From NCBI RefSeq assembly GCF_900496975.1, contig NZ_UFQC01000005.1, positions 62,001-126,000 on the forward strand: 64,000 nt of DNA. The letters are read 5' to 3'. Every line of letters starts with the position of its first letter. Within the stretch, counting starts at the first letter, position 1. Both the position numbers and the translations under genes were made by a program. This DNA is from Achromobacter veterisilvae (GTDB lineage Bacteria; Pseudomonadota; Gammaproteobacteria; Burkholderiales; Burkholderiaceae_B). This document shows, in pieces, positions 39,826 through 47,679 of this stretch. The notes beneath the pieces are model-generated. The model worked only from the letters and a program-made list of their open reading frames with translations. It ran no database searches and had not been told where the DNA came from.

Positions 39826-41483
39826 GCCGATTTCTCCATATTCGGGGCATCCAGCCATTGCCCGGATTGGCGATCGAAAGTGCGTTCCTTCATGTCCGTG
39901 GCCTGCTCGCGCAAGGTGCCCTTGGCGATCTTCAGCGAGGCGGTCTTGGGCAACGCGTCGATGAAGGAGTAGTAGCGGGGAACCTTGAACTTCGCCAGGT
40001 TCGTCTGGCAACCGGCGATGATCCGTTGCAAGGACTCGTCGCTCGCGGGCACGCCTTCGCGCAGGACGATATAGGCTTTCACCTCTTCGCCGCGGATGGA
40101 ATCGGGCACCGGAACGGCCGCCGATTCGCCGACTTCGTTCAATCCATTGAGCACCGCTTCCACCTCGCGCGCGGCGATGTTCTCCGCGCTGCGGCGGATC
40201 ATGTCCTTGTAGCGGCCCTGGATGTAGAAGTAGCCTCTCTCGTCGCGGCGAAAGGCGTCGCCGGTGCGAAACCAGCCATCCAGGAATGCGCTTTCGGTGG
40301 CCGACGGGTTGTTGTAGTAGCCCAGGAGAATGCCGCGTCCCCGGATGCAGAGTTCGCCCACTTCGCCTGGGGCAGCCTCGTTTCCGGACTCGTCGATCAC
40401 CTTGCACTCGCGGAAAGGCGAGGGCACGCCGCAAGCGCCGGAGCCCACCATGTCGGTCGCTTCGATCGGCATGAACATGGCCGGGCCCACTTCGGTCATG
40501 CCGAAGGCTTCGCGCGCCACCACGTCGAATCGCTGCTCGATCCGGGCGTGCAGGTCGCGCGGCGCGCCGTAGATGTTCGCCCGCACCAGACGATTCTTCC
40601 CATCCTCGGGCTGCGGCTCCTGCTTGTAGATCAGGTAAGGCATCAGGCAGAAGTTGATTTCATAATCCCTGACCCATTGCATGAAGCGCGACGCGCTCTG
40701 CTTGTTCGCCACGAACAGCGTGCCGCGCTGATAGATCGTCATCAGCAGGAGCCACTGCGGATCCATGTAGTAGAACGGCGTGGGCGCCAGCAGGTTGCGG
40801 TAGCGGCGGCCGTCGCGGAACGCGTTCGCCTTGCCGCTTACCAGCCAGTACTCCTGCGTCAGCATGCAGCCCTTGGGGAACCCCGTGGTGCCGGAGGTGT
40901 ACTGGATATTCAGGAGATCACCGTGGCCGACCGAGGAGGTGTCCAGCGGGCGGCGCGGCGTATCCGCGAGCGTCTCCCAGGAAGTGAAGCCGTGGTCCTG
41001 GCCCGTGACCACGACATGGTCATGTTGCAGCTTGGTGGACGCGTTGCGCACGAACTCTTCGATCAACGGGGCGAGCGAGTCGTGGGTGACGAGGAACGTC
41101 GCATCGCTGTTGGACAGGACGTAGGTCAGCTCGCGCGGGGTGTAGCTGGTGTTGACGGGCACCATGACCGCGCCCAGGGTGGCGATGGCGAACCAGGTGA
41201 GCGGCATGGCGGGAACGTTCGGCATCATGACCGCCACGTGGTCGCCCTTTTTGACGCCCAGGTCCTGCAGGCCGGCCGCCAGGCGCTCGACGCGCTCCAG
41301 GCAGTCGGCGTAGGTGATGGTTTCGCCGATTTCAAAGAAATTCCACAGGGTGGCGGACCCGTTGTCGCTGGCCGCTTCCGCCAAGAGCGCATGAAGGTTT
41401 TCGGGCAGCGGCGCGCTTTCGATCTTGCGCCGGCGTTCGGGCAAGGAGGCAACGGTCTGTGCGAGAGTGTCGTGATAAGCCAT
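39822..41483 (-). CDS. AMP-dependent acyl-CoA synthetase (CaiC-like)
   Basis: 553 residues. ANL motifs: 'IQYTSGTTGFPKGCML' (P-loop), 'REAFGMTEVGPAMFM', 'GWFRTGDAFRRDERGYFYIQGRYKDMIRRSAENIA' (hinge region) and a catalytic-lysine end 'ALPKTASLKIAKGTLRE'. The layout resembles crotonobetaine/carnitine-CoA ligase relatives. Converts a carboxylate to CoA ester with ATP. Three bases after the permease gene upstream in the operon, overlapping the flavoprotein gene downstream. The aldehyde dehydrogenase at the head of the operon could supply its carboxylate substrate (inference). Confidence 0.92.
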   Translation of the reverse strand: MAYHDTLAQTVASLPERRRKIESAPLPENLHALLAEAASDNGSATLWNFFEIGETITYADCLERVERLAAGLQDLGVKKGDHVAVMMPNVPAMPLTWFAIATLGAVMVPVNTSYTPRELTYVLSNSDATFLVTHDSLAPLIEEFVRNASTKLQHDHVVVTGQDHGFTSWETLADTPRRPLDTSSVGHGDLLNIQYTSGTTGFPKGCMLTQEYWLVSGKANAFRDGRRYRNLLAPTPFYYMDPQWLLLMTIYQRGTLFVANKQSASRFMQWVRDYEINFCLMPYLIYKQEPQPEDGKNRLVRANIYGAPRDLHARIEQRFDVVAREAFGMTEVGPAMFMPIEATDMVGSGACGVPSPFRECKVIDESGNEAAPGEVGELCIRGRGILLGYYNNPSATESAFLDGWFRTGDAFRRDERGYFYIQGRYKDMIRRSAENIAAREVEAVLNGLNEVGESAAVPVPDSIRGEEVKAYIVLREGVPASDESLQRIIAGCQTNLAKFKVPRYYSFIDALPKTASLKIAKGTLREQATDMKERTFDRQSGQWLDAPNMEKSA

Positions 41484-41486
41484 GTT

Positions 41487-42305
41487 TCAGTTGTGCGCTT
41501 TAGGATTGGATTCTTTCAATGCGAGGATGGCGAGGCAGAAGACCAGCGAGGCGATCGTCAGCATGCTGGATATCGCGGTCAGCACGGGCGAGACCTCCCA
41601 GCGCAGGGCGCTGTACATGCGCACCGGCAGGGTCGTGGTTTCCGGCCCCGTAATGAAGTAGGCGACCACGACTTCGTCGAACGAGATGAGGAACGCAAAC
41701 AGGAGGCCGACCAGGATCGACGTCTTTATCTGCGGAACCAGCACCTGGAAGAACGTCCGGAAAGGCCCGGCGCCCATCAAGGTCGATACGGCTTCCAGCG
41801 CGGGATCCGTGTGCCGCATGCCGGCGCTGATCGAGATGAACATGAACGGCATCACCAGCGTGCTGTGGGTCATGACCAGCCCAAGCGTGGTGTTGTCGAT
41901 GCGGACGGAGGAGAAGAAGATGTACACCCCCAGCCCCAGCGAAATCACCGGGATGAGCATGGGGCTGATGAAGAACAGCTCCACCGCCTTCAGGCCGCCG
42001 AATCGGCACCGGTTGAGCGCATACGCCGCGGGCAAGGTGACCGCCAGCGCCAGGATCGACGTGAGCAGGGCGACGGCCAGGCTCTGGAGCGCCGGCTGCC
42101 ACCACGACGGGTCGGAAAAGAAGGCGCGATAGAGTTCGAACGACAGGTGCTCGGGAGGAAAGGTGATTTCCTGGCCGCCGCTGAACGACGCGGCGACGAT
42201 GATGGCGATCGGACCGACCAGGAACACGTAGCCCAGGATGGCGATCGCCCACGGAAGGGCTGTGCTGCAACGGCCGAGGAACTTGGAGAATCGGGTAGTC
42301 TTCAC
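41487..42305 (-). CDS. ABC transporter permease, PotC-like
   Basis: 272 residues from a GTG at 42305 that overlaps the preceding stop (GTGA) and has a perfect 'aaggag' eight bases upstream. The frame is open much further upstream, but that part lies inside the other permease gene. Six membrane helices; the EAA loop 'EAVSTLMGAGPFRTFFQVLVPQIKTSIL' is typical of spermidine/putrescine-type permeases. Partner of the permease at 42302-43147. Confidence 0.93.
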   Translation of the reverse strand: MKTTRFSKFLGRCSTALPWAIAILGYVFLVGPIAIIVAASFSGGQEITFPPEHLSFELYRAFFSDPSWWQPALQSLAVALLTSILALAVTLPAAYALNRCRFGGLKAVELFFISPMLIPVISLGLGVYIFFSSVRIDNTTLGLVMTHSTLVMPFMFISISAGMRHTDPALEAVSTLMGAGPFRTFFQVLVPQIKTSILVGLLFAFLISFDEVVVAYFITGPETTTLPVRMYSALRWEVSPVLTAISSMLTIASLVFCLAILALKESNPKAHN

Positions 42306-43147
42306 GCGGTGGGCTCCTTCTGGCCGGGAGCGCCGCCCTGAGTCTTCAGCAGCAGCAGGATGAATGCGCCCGACAGGGCCAGCAGAATCATGGCGATGGC
42401 GGATGCGCCTTCCCAGTCCAGGATCTGGCGGGTATAGAGGTCGACGAGATTGGCCATCATCATGTCCTGCCGTCCGCCCAGAAGCGCGGGCGTGACGAAC
42501 ATGCCCAGGGAGAGCGTCATCGCCATCAGGGTGGCCGCCATGACGCCCGGCATGCTCAATGGCAGCGTGATGCGCAGGAAAATGCGGATCGGACCGGCGC
42601 CCATCAGCCTGGCCGCGCGGGCCAGCAGCGGATCCACGGCCAGCAGGCTGGCGAGGATGGGAAAGACGGTGAACGGCAGCAGGTAGTTGATCATCCCGAT
42701 GATCACGCCGGTGCCGTTGAACAGCATCTGGATCCGGGCCTGTTCCCCGAACAGGCTGACGATCGCCCGGTTCAACAGGCCCTGGTCGCCCAGCAGCACC
42801 GTCAGCGAAAAGCTCTTGACCAGCACGCTGGTCCACAGGGGAACCATTACGAGAGTCAGGTAGATGAGGCGCCGGGCGCCGTTCTGGCGAGCGATGTGAA
42901 CGGCAAGGCAATAGCCGCCCAGCGTGCTGAGCAGGGTCGCGATGAAAGACACCTTCAGCGTATTGGCAAGGACCTTGGCGAACAGGGGGCCTTCGAACAG
43001 CGACGCGTAGGAGGCCAGGGTGTAGCCCCCCGAGTACACGCTTTTCCAAGCGACGACACACAGAGGATAGAGAAAGAAGACGCACAACAGCAGGCTAGCG
43101 GGCGCCAACAGCAGCGCCGCATGCCGCTTTCCAAGCATGCTGACCAT
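42302..43147 (-). CDS. ABC transporter permease, PotB-like
   Basis: 281 residues with six predicted membrane helices. 'LYLTLVMVPLWTSVLVKSFSLTVLLGDQGLLN' and the EAA loop 'RAARLMGAGPIRIFLRITLPLSMPGVMAATL' place it with PotB. Starts 69 bases after the binding-protein gene. Its stop overlaps the next permease start. Together with the PotC-, PotA- and PotD-like products it makes a complete importer for a cationic or organic-acid-like solute. Confidence 0.93.
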   Translation of the reverse strand: MVSMLGKRHAALLLAPASLLLCVFFLYPLCVVAWKSVYSGGYTLASYASLFEGPLFAKVLANTLKVSFIATLLSTLGGYCLAVHIARQNGARRLIYLTLVMVPLWTSVLVKSFSLTVLLGDQGLLNRAIVSLFGEQARIQMLFNGTGVIIGMINYLLPFTVFPILASLLAVDPLLARAARLMGAGPIRIFLRITLPLSMPGVMAATLMAMTLSLGMFVTPALLGGRQDMMMANLVDLYTRQILDWEGASAIAMILLALSGAFILLLLKTQGGAPGQKEPTA

Positions 43148-43216
43148 GATCGACGGAATCTCCGAAAAGAGGGCGGTGTGCCGGATCGGTCTCCGGCACC
43201 CTTACTGCGCGCTGCC

Positions 43217-44290
43217 CTAGACGAGCAGCCAGCCGGTGAAGCGCTTCTGGAGCGCTTCGAAGTTGTCCGCCCACCACGCGTCGTCGATGACGATGTTTTC
43301 CCTGCTGGCCATGTCGGGCAGGTACTTCTTCGTGGCTTCCTGCACCAGCCCCGCCGCTGCCTTGTTATTCGGCGAGAAGAACATGCGATTGGAGAACTCG
43401 GCCTGGCGGTCGGGGCGCAGGACGAAGGCGATGTAGCGCATCGCGGCTTCCCGGTTCTTGGATCCCTTGGGCACGGCCAGGTACTCAGTGGCGTTCACGG
43501 TCTGCGACAAGGGCATGTCGATCGAATTGCCGGCCTGCTGAGAAGGGATGACGCGGGTGATGAAGCTGTAGGAGAAATCCACTTCATTGTTTATCACCAG
43601 CGATATCGTTTCCGGCGTGGTCTCGGTCCATTTCCGGACGTGCTTCTTGATGCGTTCGAGCGACTTGAAAGCGCGCTCGACATCCAGCGGATACAGCTTG
43701 GACGGTTCCACGCCGTCCGCCACCAGCGCGATTTCCAGCATTTCGCTCACGCGTGGACGCAGGGCGCGGCGTCCGGGGAATTTCTCCACGTCCCAGAACT
43801 CCTTGAAGTTCGTCGGGAACTTGCCGGAGGGAAAGCGCTTTGGGTCATAGGCGATGCCCGCGGCGAAGAGGAAAGTCCCCACGTGGTCCGCGCCTCCGGG
43901 CACGATCAGGCTGGAGGTGTCCACGATGTTGCGGTCGATGGGTTCCCAGATGCCGTCCTTGGAGGCGGAGAGAATATGCGGCCCGATGCTATCGAAGACG
44001 TCCCAGGAGACGTTGTTGTTGCGAACCTGGACCTTGAGCTTCGTCAGGTCCGCGTTGTTGACGATGTTTACGCCGATGCCGGTTTCCTTGGTGAACGGTT
44101 CGGCAAAGATCGCGCGCACGTTCTTTTCATAGTCTCCGCCCCAGCAGGTCACGGTAATCGACTGGGCGGCGCTTGCGGCGGGCGCCCAGGAGGCGAGGCC
44201 GGCCAGCGGCGCCGCGGCGGCCGCCTTGAGGATCGAGCGGCGCGTTACGCCATGGACCGCGCTGCTGGTGGTGGTGTCTTTGATTTTCAT
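43217..44290 (-). CDS. ABC transporter substrate-binding protein, PotD/PotF-like, Tat-exported
   Basis: 357 residues from ATG 44290, RBS 'aagggga'. Twin-arginine signal 'VTRRSILKAAAAAPLAGLASW' with cleavage near 'ASAAQ', then 'ITVTCWGGDYEKNVRAIFAEPFTKETGIGVN' as in polyamine/iron-type class 2 binding proteins. 'WDVFDSIGPHIL' and 'NNEVDFSYSFITRV' follow. The typical polyamine-binding acidic residues cannot be assigned by eye, so the ligand is open. 43 bases after the aldehyde dehydrogenase gene. Confidence 0.92.
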   Translation of the reverse strand: MKIKDTTTSSAVHGVTRRSILKAAAAAPLAGLASWAPAASAAQSITVTCWGGDYEKNVRAIFAEPFTKETGIGVNIVNNADLTKLKVQVRNNNVSWDVFDSIGPHILSASKDGIWEPIDRNIVDTSSLIVPGGADHVGTFLFAAGIAYDPKRFPSGKFPTNFKEFWDVEKFPGRRALRPRVSEMLEIALVADGVEPSKLYPLDVERAFKSLERIKKHVRKWTETTPETISLVINNEVDFSYSFITRVIPSQQAGNSIDMPLSQTVNATEYLAVPKGSKNREAAMRYIAFVLRPDRQAEFSNRMFFSPNNKAAAGLVQEATKKYLPDMASRENIVIDDAWWADNFEALQKRFTGWLLV

Positions 44291-44333
44291 GTGTTTCCCC
44301 TTGGTGTGTCGTTGTCGTGAATCGATCAATCAA

Positions 44334-45821
44334 TCAATGCGCAAGCCAGATGGACTTCCAGTCGGTGTACTTGTCGAAGGCATGCAAGGACTTGTCCCGG
44401 CCGAAGCCCGATTGCTTGAATCCGCCGAACGGGGCGGACATGCTGCCGCGGTCGAAGCAGTTCACCCACACGACGCCAGCTCGCAGCATGCGCGATGCAT
44501 TCATGGCCGTTTTGACGTTGTCGGTCCAGATGCCCGCGGCCAGGCCATACTGGCTCGCGTTGGCCACGGCGATCGCTTCGTCCGCGCCCGACACGGTGAT
44601 GGCGGACAGCACCGGTCCGAAGATCTCTTCCTGCGCGATCCGCATATCGGGCGAGACGTCGGCGAAGACGGTGGGCTCCATGAAGAAGCCGCCGGATTCC
44701 TCCCGGGCGCGCCGGCCGCCCGCGATCAGGCTGGCGCCTTGCCGGGTGCCGGACTCGACGTACGACATGATGCGGTCGAGTTGCTTCTCGCTGATGATCG
44801 CGCCCAGGCGCGTGTCGGGATCCAGCGGGTCGCCGGGGCGCAGGCGGGCGGCATGCTCGGCGACCTTGCCCAGGAATACGTCCTTGATCGCCCGGTCCAC
44901 GATCAGGCGCGAGCCGGCATTGCAGACCTGGCCGGCGTTGGCGAAGATCCCCGCGGCGACCGACTGCGCGGCGGCATCGAGGTCGCTGCAATCCGCCAGC
45001 ACGATATGCGGGCTCTTGCCGCCCAGTTCCAGGCCGATGCGCTTAATGTTGGACAGACCCGAATACTGCATGAACAGTTTTCCGACCTCGGTCGATCCGG
45101 TGAAGCCGATCGCATCGACGTCCATGTGCATGCCCAGGGCGCGGCCCGCGGTTTCGCCAAAGCCGGGGACGACGTTCAGCACGCCCTTCGGAATGCCGGC
45201 GTCGGTGGCCAATTGGGCAATGCGGATCGCCGTCAGCGGCGATTGCTCCGCGGGCTTGAGGACCACCGAATTGCCGGAGGCCAGCGCCGGGCCGAGCTTC
45301 CAGCAGGCCATGGACAGCGGGTAGTTCCAGGGCACCACGGCAGCCACCACGCCCAGCGCCTCGCGGATGACCATGGTGGTCATCGCATGGCCCGAAGGGG
45401 CCACTTCGCCGTAGACCTTGTCGATGGCTTCGGCATACCACTGGATCGTCGTGGCGGCGCTAACGATATCGCCATTGAATGCGTTGGTGATGGGCTTGCC
45501 AACGTTCAACGACTCCAGCAGCGCGAGCTCTTCCCGGTGCGCCAGGAGCAGGGCGGAAAACTGCAGCATGATGCGCTTGCGCTCCAGGGGAGGCATGCGC
45601 GACCAGTCGCCGCGCTCGAATGCGCCGCGGCAACTGGCGACGGCCCGATCGACGTCCGCAGCCTTGCAGGAGGCGATCTGGGCAAGGGCCTTGCCCGTGG
45701 CCGGGTTGATGCAGGCGAAAGTTTCCGAATCAATGGCATCGACGTAGGCGCCGTCGATGTACGCACGCCCTTCGATGCTGAGTTGGTTGGAACGTTGATG
45801 CCAATCAAGCTGTACAGACAC
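44334..45821 (-). CDS. NAD(P)-dependent aldehyde dehydrogenase (PuuC/betaine-aldehyde type)
   Basis: 495 residues. Catalytic Cys in 'FANAGQVCNAGSRL', general-base Glu in 'GLELGGKSPHIV', Asn in 'VPWNYPLSMACWKLGPALASGN', cofactor motif 'GFTGSTEVG' and 'EEIFGPVLS'. It oxidises an aldehyde to a carboxylate. First gene of the minus-strand operon and divergent from a LysR gene 115 bases away. With a PotABCD-type importer downstream, an aminoaldehyde derived from an amine is a sensible guess, not proven. Confidence 0.95.
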   Translation of the reverse strand: MSVQLDWHQRSNQLSIEGRAYIDGAYVDAIDSETFACINPATGKALAQIASCKAADVDRAVASCRGAFERGDWSRMPPLERKRIMLQFSALLLAHREELALLESLNVGKPITNAFNGDIVSAATTIQWYAEAIDKVYGEVAPSGHAMTTMVIREALGVVAAVVPWNYPLSMACWKLGPALASGNSVVLKPAEQSPLTAIRIAQLATDAGIPKGVLNVVPGFGETAGRALGMHMDVDAIGFTGSTEVGKLFMQYSGLSNIKRIGLELGGKSPHIVLADCSDLDAAAQSVAAGIFANAGQVCNAGSRLIVDRAIKDVFLGKVAEHAARLRPGDPLDPDTRLGAIISEKQLDRIMSYVESGTRQGASLIAGGRRAREESGGFFMEPTVFADVSPDMRIAQEEIFGPVLSAITVSGADEAIAVANASQYGLAAGIWTDNVKTAMNASRMLRAGVVWVNCFDRGSMSAPFGGFKQSGFGRDKSLHAFDKYTDWKSIWLAH

Positions 45822-45895
45822 TGAATTCCCCTGAGGTGGTCTATCGGTAGGGGAAGTCTAGGATTGCGCATCCCATTGCGTCTATTAGTATTTAG

Positions 45896-45909
45896 TTGGA
45901 ATGAACCAA
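45896..45909. promoter_or_regulatory. LysR-type operator candidate, TTGG-N6-CCAA
   Basis: Perfect short dyad (TTGG at 45896-45899, CCAA at 45906-45909) in an AT-rich patch of the 115-base region between the aldehyde dehydrogenase operon and its divergent LysR gene. Size and position fit a LysR recognition site. Confidence 0.5.
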
Positions 45910-45936
45910 AATAAAATTGATAAGGTGTAAACCCTA

Positions 45937-46833
45937 ATGCTCAATATCCGTTATTTATCCGCAGTGCGTGCCGTCATGCGCGCAGGGTCGATTTCCGGTG
46001 CTGCGCGCATGCTTTTCCTGACACAGCCGGCGGTGACGAAATCGATCCAGCTCGCCGAGGAGGAGCTGGGGGTAAAGCTCTTCGTCCGATCGAAAGGGAA
46101 GCTGATTCCGACAGCCGAAGCGACATTTCTGTACCCTGAGATGGAGCGCATTTTCGGCGACATCTTTCATTTGCAGGATCTTGCGAACGAAGTGCGCCAG
46201 GGGCATGCGGGCCGCATCGTCCTTGCCACGGTGTCCAATCTGTCGGCGGCGCTTTTGGGGCGGGCGATCGCCCAATTCCGCACGCGGCATCCCAAGGTCC
46301 GCTTCGACGTTGAAGTCCACAGCACCAAGGTAGTGCTGGAGCGGGTGAGGCTGGGGCAGGTGGGATTGGGGCTGCTGGATCTGAGCCCCAAGGACCCGTC
46401 GAACGTGGACGTCATGGAGCTGTGCGACGCCTCGGTGCATTGCGTGATGCCGCGGGATCATCCGCTGGCGCAGTTCGAGTCCGTCACGCCGGCATTGCTG
46501 GTCGACTACCCCATCCTGACGTTTCCCGACGATACGACCTCAAACAGTCTGGTGCGGGAGGCGTTCAGGCAGGACAAGGTGCCGTGCAACTTCATCATGA
46601 CGATCAATCACTCCTACCTGGCTTGCTCCTTGATCGATCTTGGCAGCGGCGTCGGCCTGATAGACGAATTCCATCTTCACACCGACTCCTTTCCCCGGCT
46701 GACCGCGCGCCCCTTCCTGCCGACGATCCAGCTCAAGCCCACGGTCGTGACGACGGCGGGGCGCATGGTGTCGTTGATCGTGGGCGAGTTCATCGAAGAG
46801 TTGAAAGTGACCGCCCAGCGTGTCGCCCGATAG
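45937..46833 (+). CDS. LysR-family transcriptional regulator
   Basis: 298 residues. Winged helix 'LNIRYLSAVRAVMRAGSISGAARMLFLTQPAVTKSIQLAEEELGVKLFVRSKGKLIPTAEA' at the N-terminus and a LysR substrate-binding domain ('GRIVLATVSNLSAALLGRAIAQFRTRHPKV', 'LGLLDLSPKDPSNVDVMELCD'). Divergent from the 9.5-kb transport/catabolism operon starting with the aldehyde dehydrogenase, so it is the probable regulator of that operon. AT-rich upstream sequence with the TTGG-N6-CCAA dyad. Confidence 0.93.
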   Translation: MLNIRYLSAVRAVMRAGSISGAARMLFLTQPAVTKSIQLAEEELGVKLFVRSKGKLIPTAEATFLYPEMERIFGDIFHLQDLANEVRQGHAGRIVLATVSNLSAALLGRAIAQFRTRHPKVRFDVEVHSTKVVLERVRLGQVGLGLLDLSPKDPSNVDVMELCDASVHCVMPRDHPLAQFESVTPALLVDYPILTFPDDTTSNSLVREAFRQDKVPCNFIMTINHSYLACSLIDLGSGVGLIDEFHLHTDSFPRLTARPFLPTIQLKPTVVTTAGRMVSLIVGEFIEELKVTAQRVAR

Positions 46834-46863
46834 GCGTGCGGCCATCTTGCGGCCGCCGAGGAT

Positions 46864-47463
46864 CTACCAGAACCATCCGCCCCGCGTCAGGCTGCTCTCG
46901 CAGCCCTTGTACTGCGCGCTGAACTTCTCGGCGCGCGCCTGGACCTTCTGCGATACGGTCTTGAGCCAGGCCTTGCGGTCATAGCTGCGATTGCGGTAGC
47001 CCGTCCAGCCCTCGTGGTAGTTCAGGTACTGGCCGTAGGCGTCCCATTTGGAGATGCCGTTGAGGCGCTGGGTCCTGTTCATGTACCAGCCCATGAAGTC
47101 CAGGGCATCGGCGAAGTCGTCGCGGCTGGCTCCCCAGCCGCCGGCGTCCTTCTTGTAGTCGGCCCAGGTTTCGTCCTTGGCCTGGGCATAGCCATAGGCG
47201 GAACTGACCCGGCCCCAGGGAATGATGCCCAGGAAGTAGTAGCGGGGTGGCACCGCGTCCTGCTTGAACGAGGACTCCTGGTACATCATGGCCATCGGCA
47301 CCGGCACCGGCGCGCCCCATTTCTTCTGTACCTTCAGCGCGGCGTCGTGCCAGTCCGGCTTTTCGCGGAAGATGGCGCAGATATTCTCGGTATTGGACGG
47401 CGGCGCGGTGGCGCAGCCGGCCAGCGCCAGCAATAGCGGCAGCGGCAGCAAAAGCCGGGTCAT
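46864..47463 (-). CDS. Lipoprotein with lytic-transglycosylase (SLT)-like domain
   Basis: 199 residues from ATG 47463 (MTRLLLPLPLLLALAGC); lipobox 'LAGC'. An upstream start at 47574 would hide the signal and is rejected. The core has 'MAMMYQESSFKQDAVPPRYYFLGIIPWGRVSSAYGYAQAKDETWADYKKDAG', which resembles the SLT fold with a catalytic Glu (the E of 'YQESSF') and the 'GYAQ' substrate motif. Likely a small membrane-anchored peptidoglycan-cleaving or peptidoglycan-binding protein. Convergent with the LysR gene and divergent from the patatin gene. Confidence 0.75.
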   Translation of the reverse strand: MTRLLLPLPLLLALAGCATAPPSNTENICAIFREKPDWHDAALKVQKKWGAPVPVPMAMMYQESSFKQDAVPPRYYFLGIIPWGRVSSAYGYAQAKDETWADYKKDAGGWGASRDDFADALDFMGWYMNRTQRLNGISKWDAYGQYLNYHEGWTGYRNRSYDRKAWLKTVSQKVQARAEKFSAQYKGCESSLTRGGWFW

Positions 47464-47679
47464 CGCGCAATGATCCTCAGGGGCGGGGAGCCGGCGGCGG
47501 CAACGAAGGAGGGCGTGAAAGGTCTGGGAGCTGGCAATGAGACTCGCAATGGCAAAGAGGCCAGTTAGGCGCACTGGAATGGGTCGGCAAACTTCTCACA
47601 ACAATTATAGTTATTTCGTATATATTTGAATCAAGTTGTGACGCCGACGTTTTAATGAAGCGCAATCTGGGAGACATAC

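Noticed and set aside
39826..40434. N-terminal extension of the PYROXD2-like flavoprotein frame up to 40434
   Set aside because: The extension overlaps the acyl-CoA ligase gene and has arginine-rich shadow composition; the ATG at 39825 has a ribosome-binding site and directly precedes the FAD motif.
47596..47641. TCACAAC/GTTGTGA inverted repeat before the lipase as an insertion-sequence end
   Set aside because: Only 7-bp arms, no matching copy at the right border and no transposase, so it is mentioned only as context and not called a mobile element.
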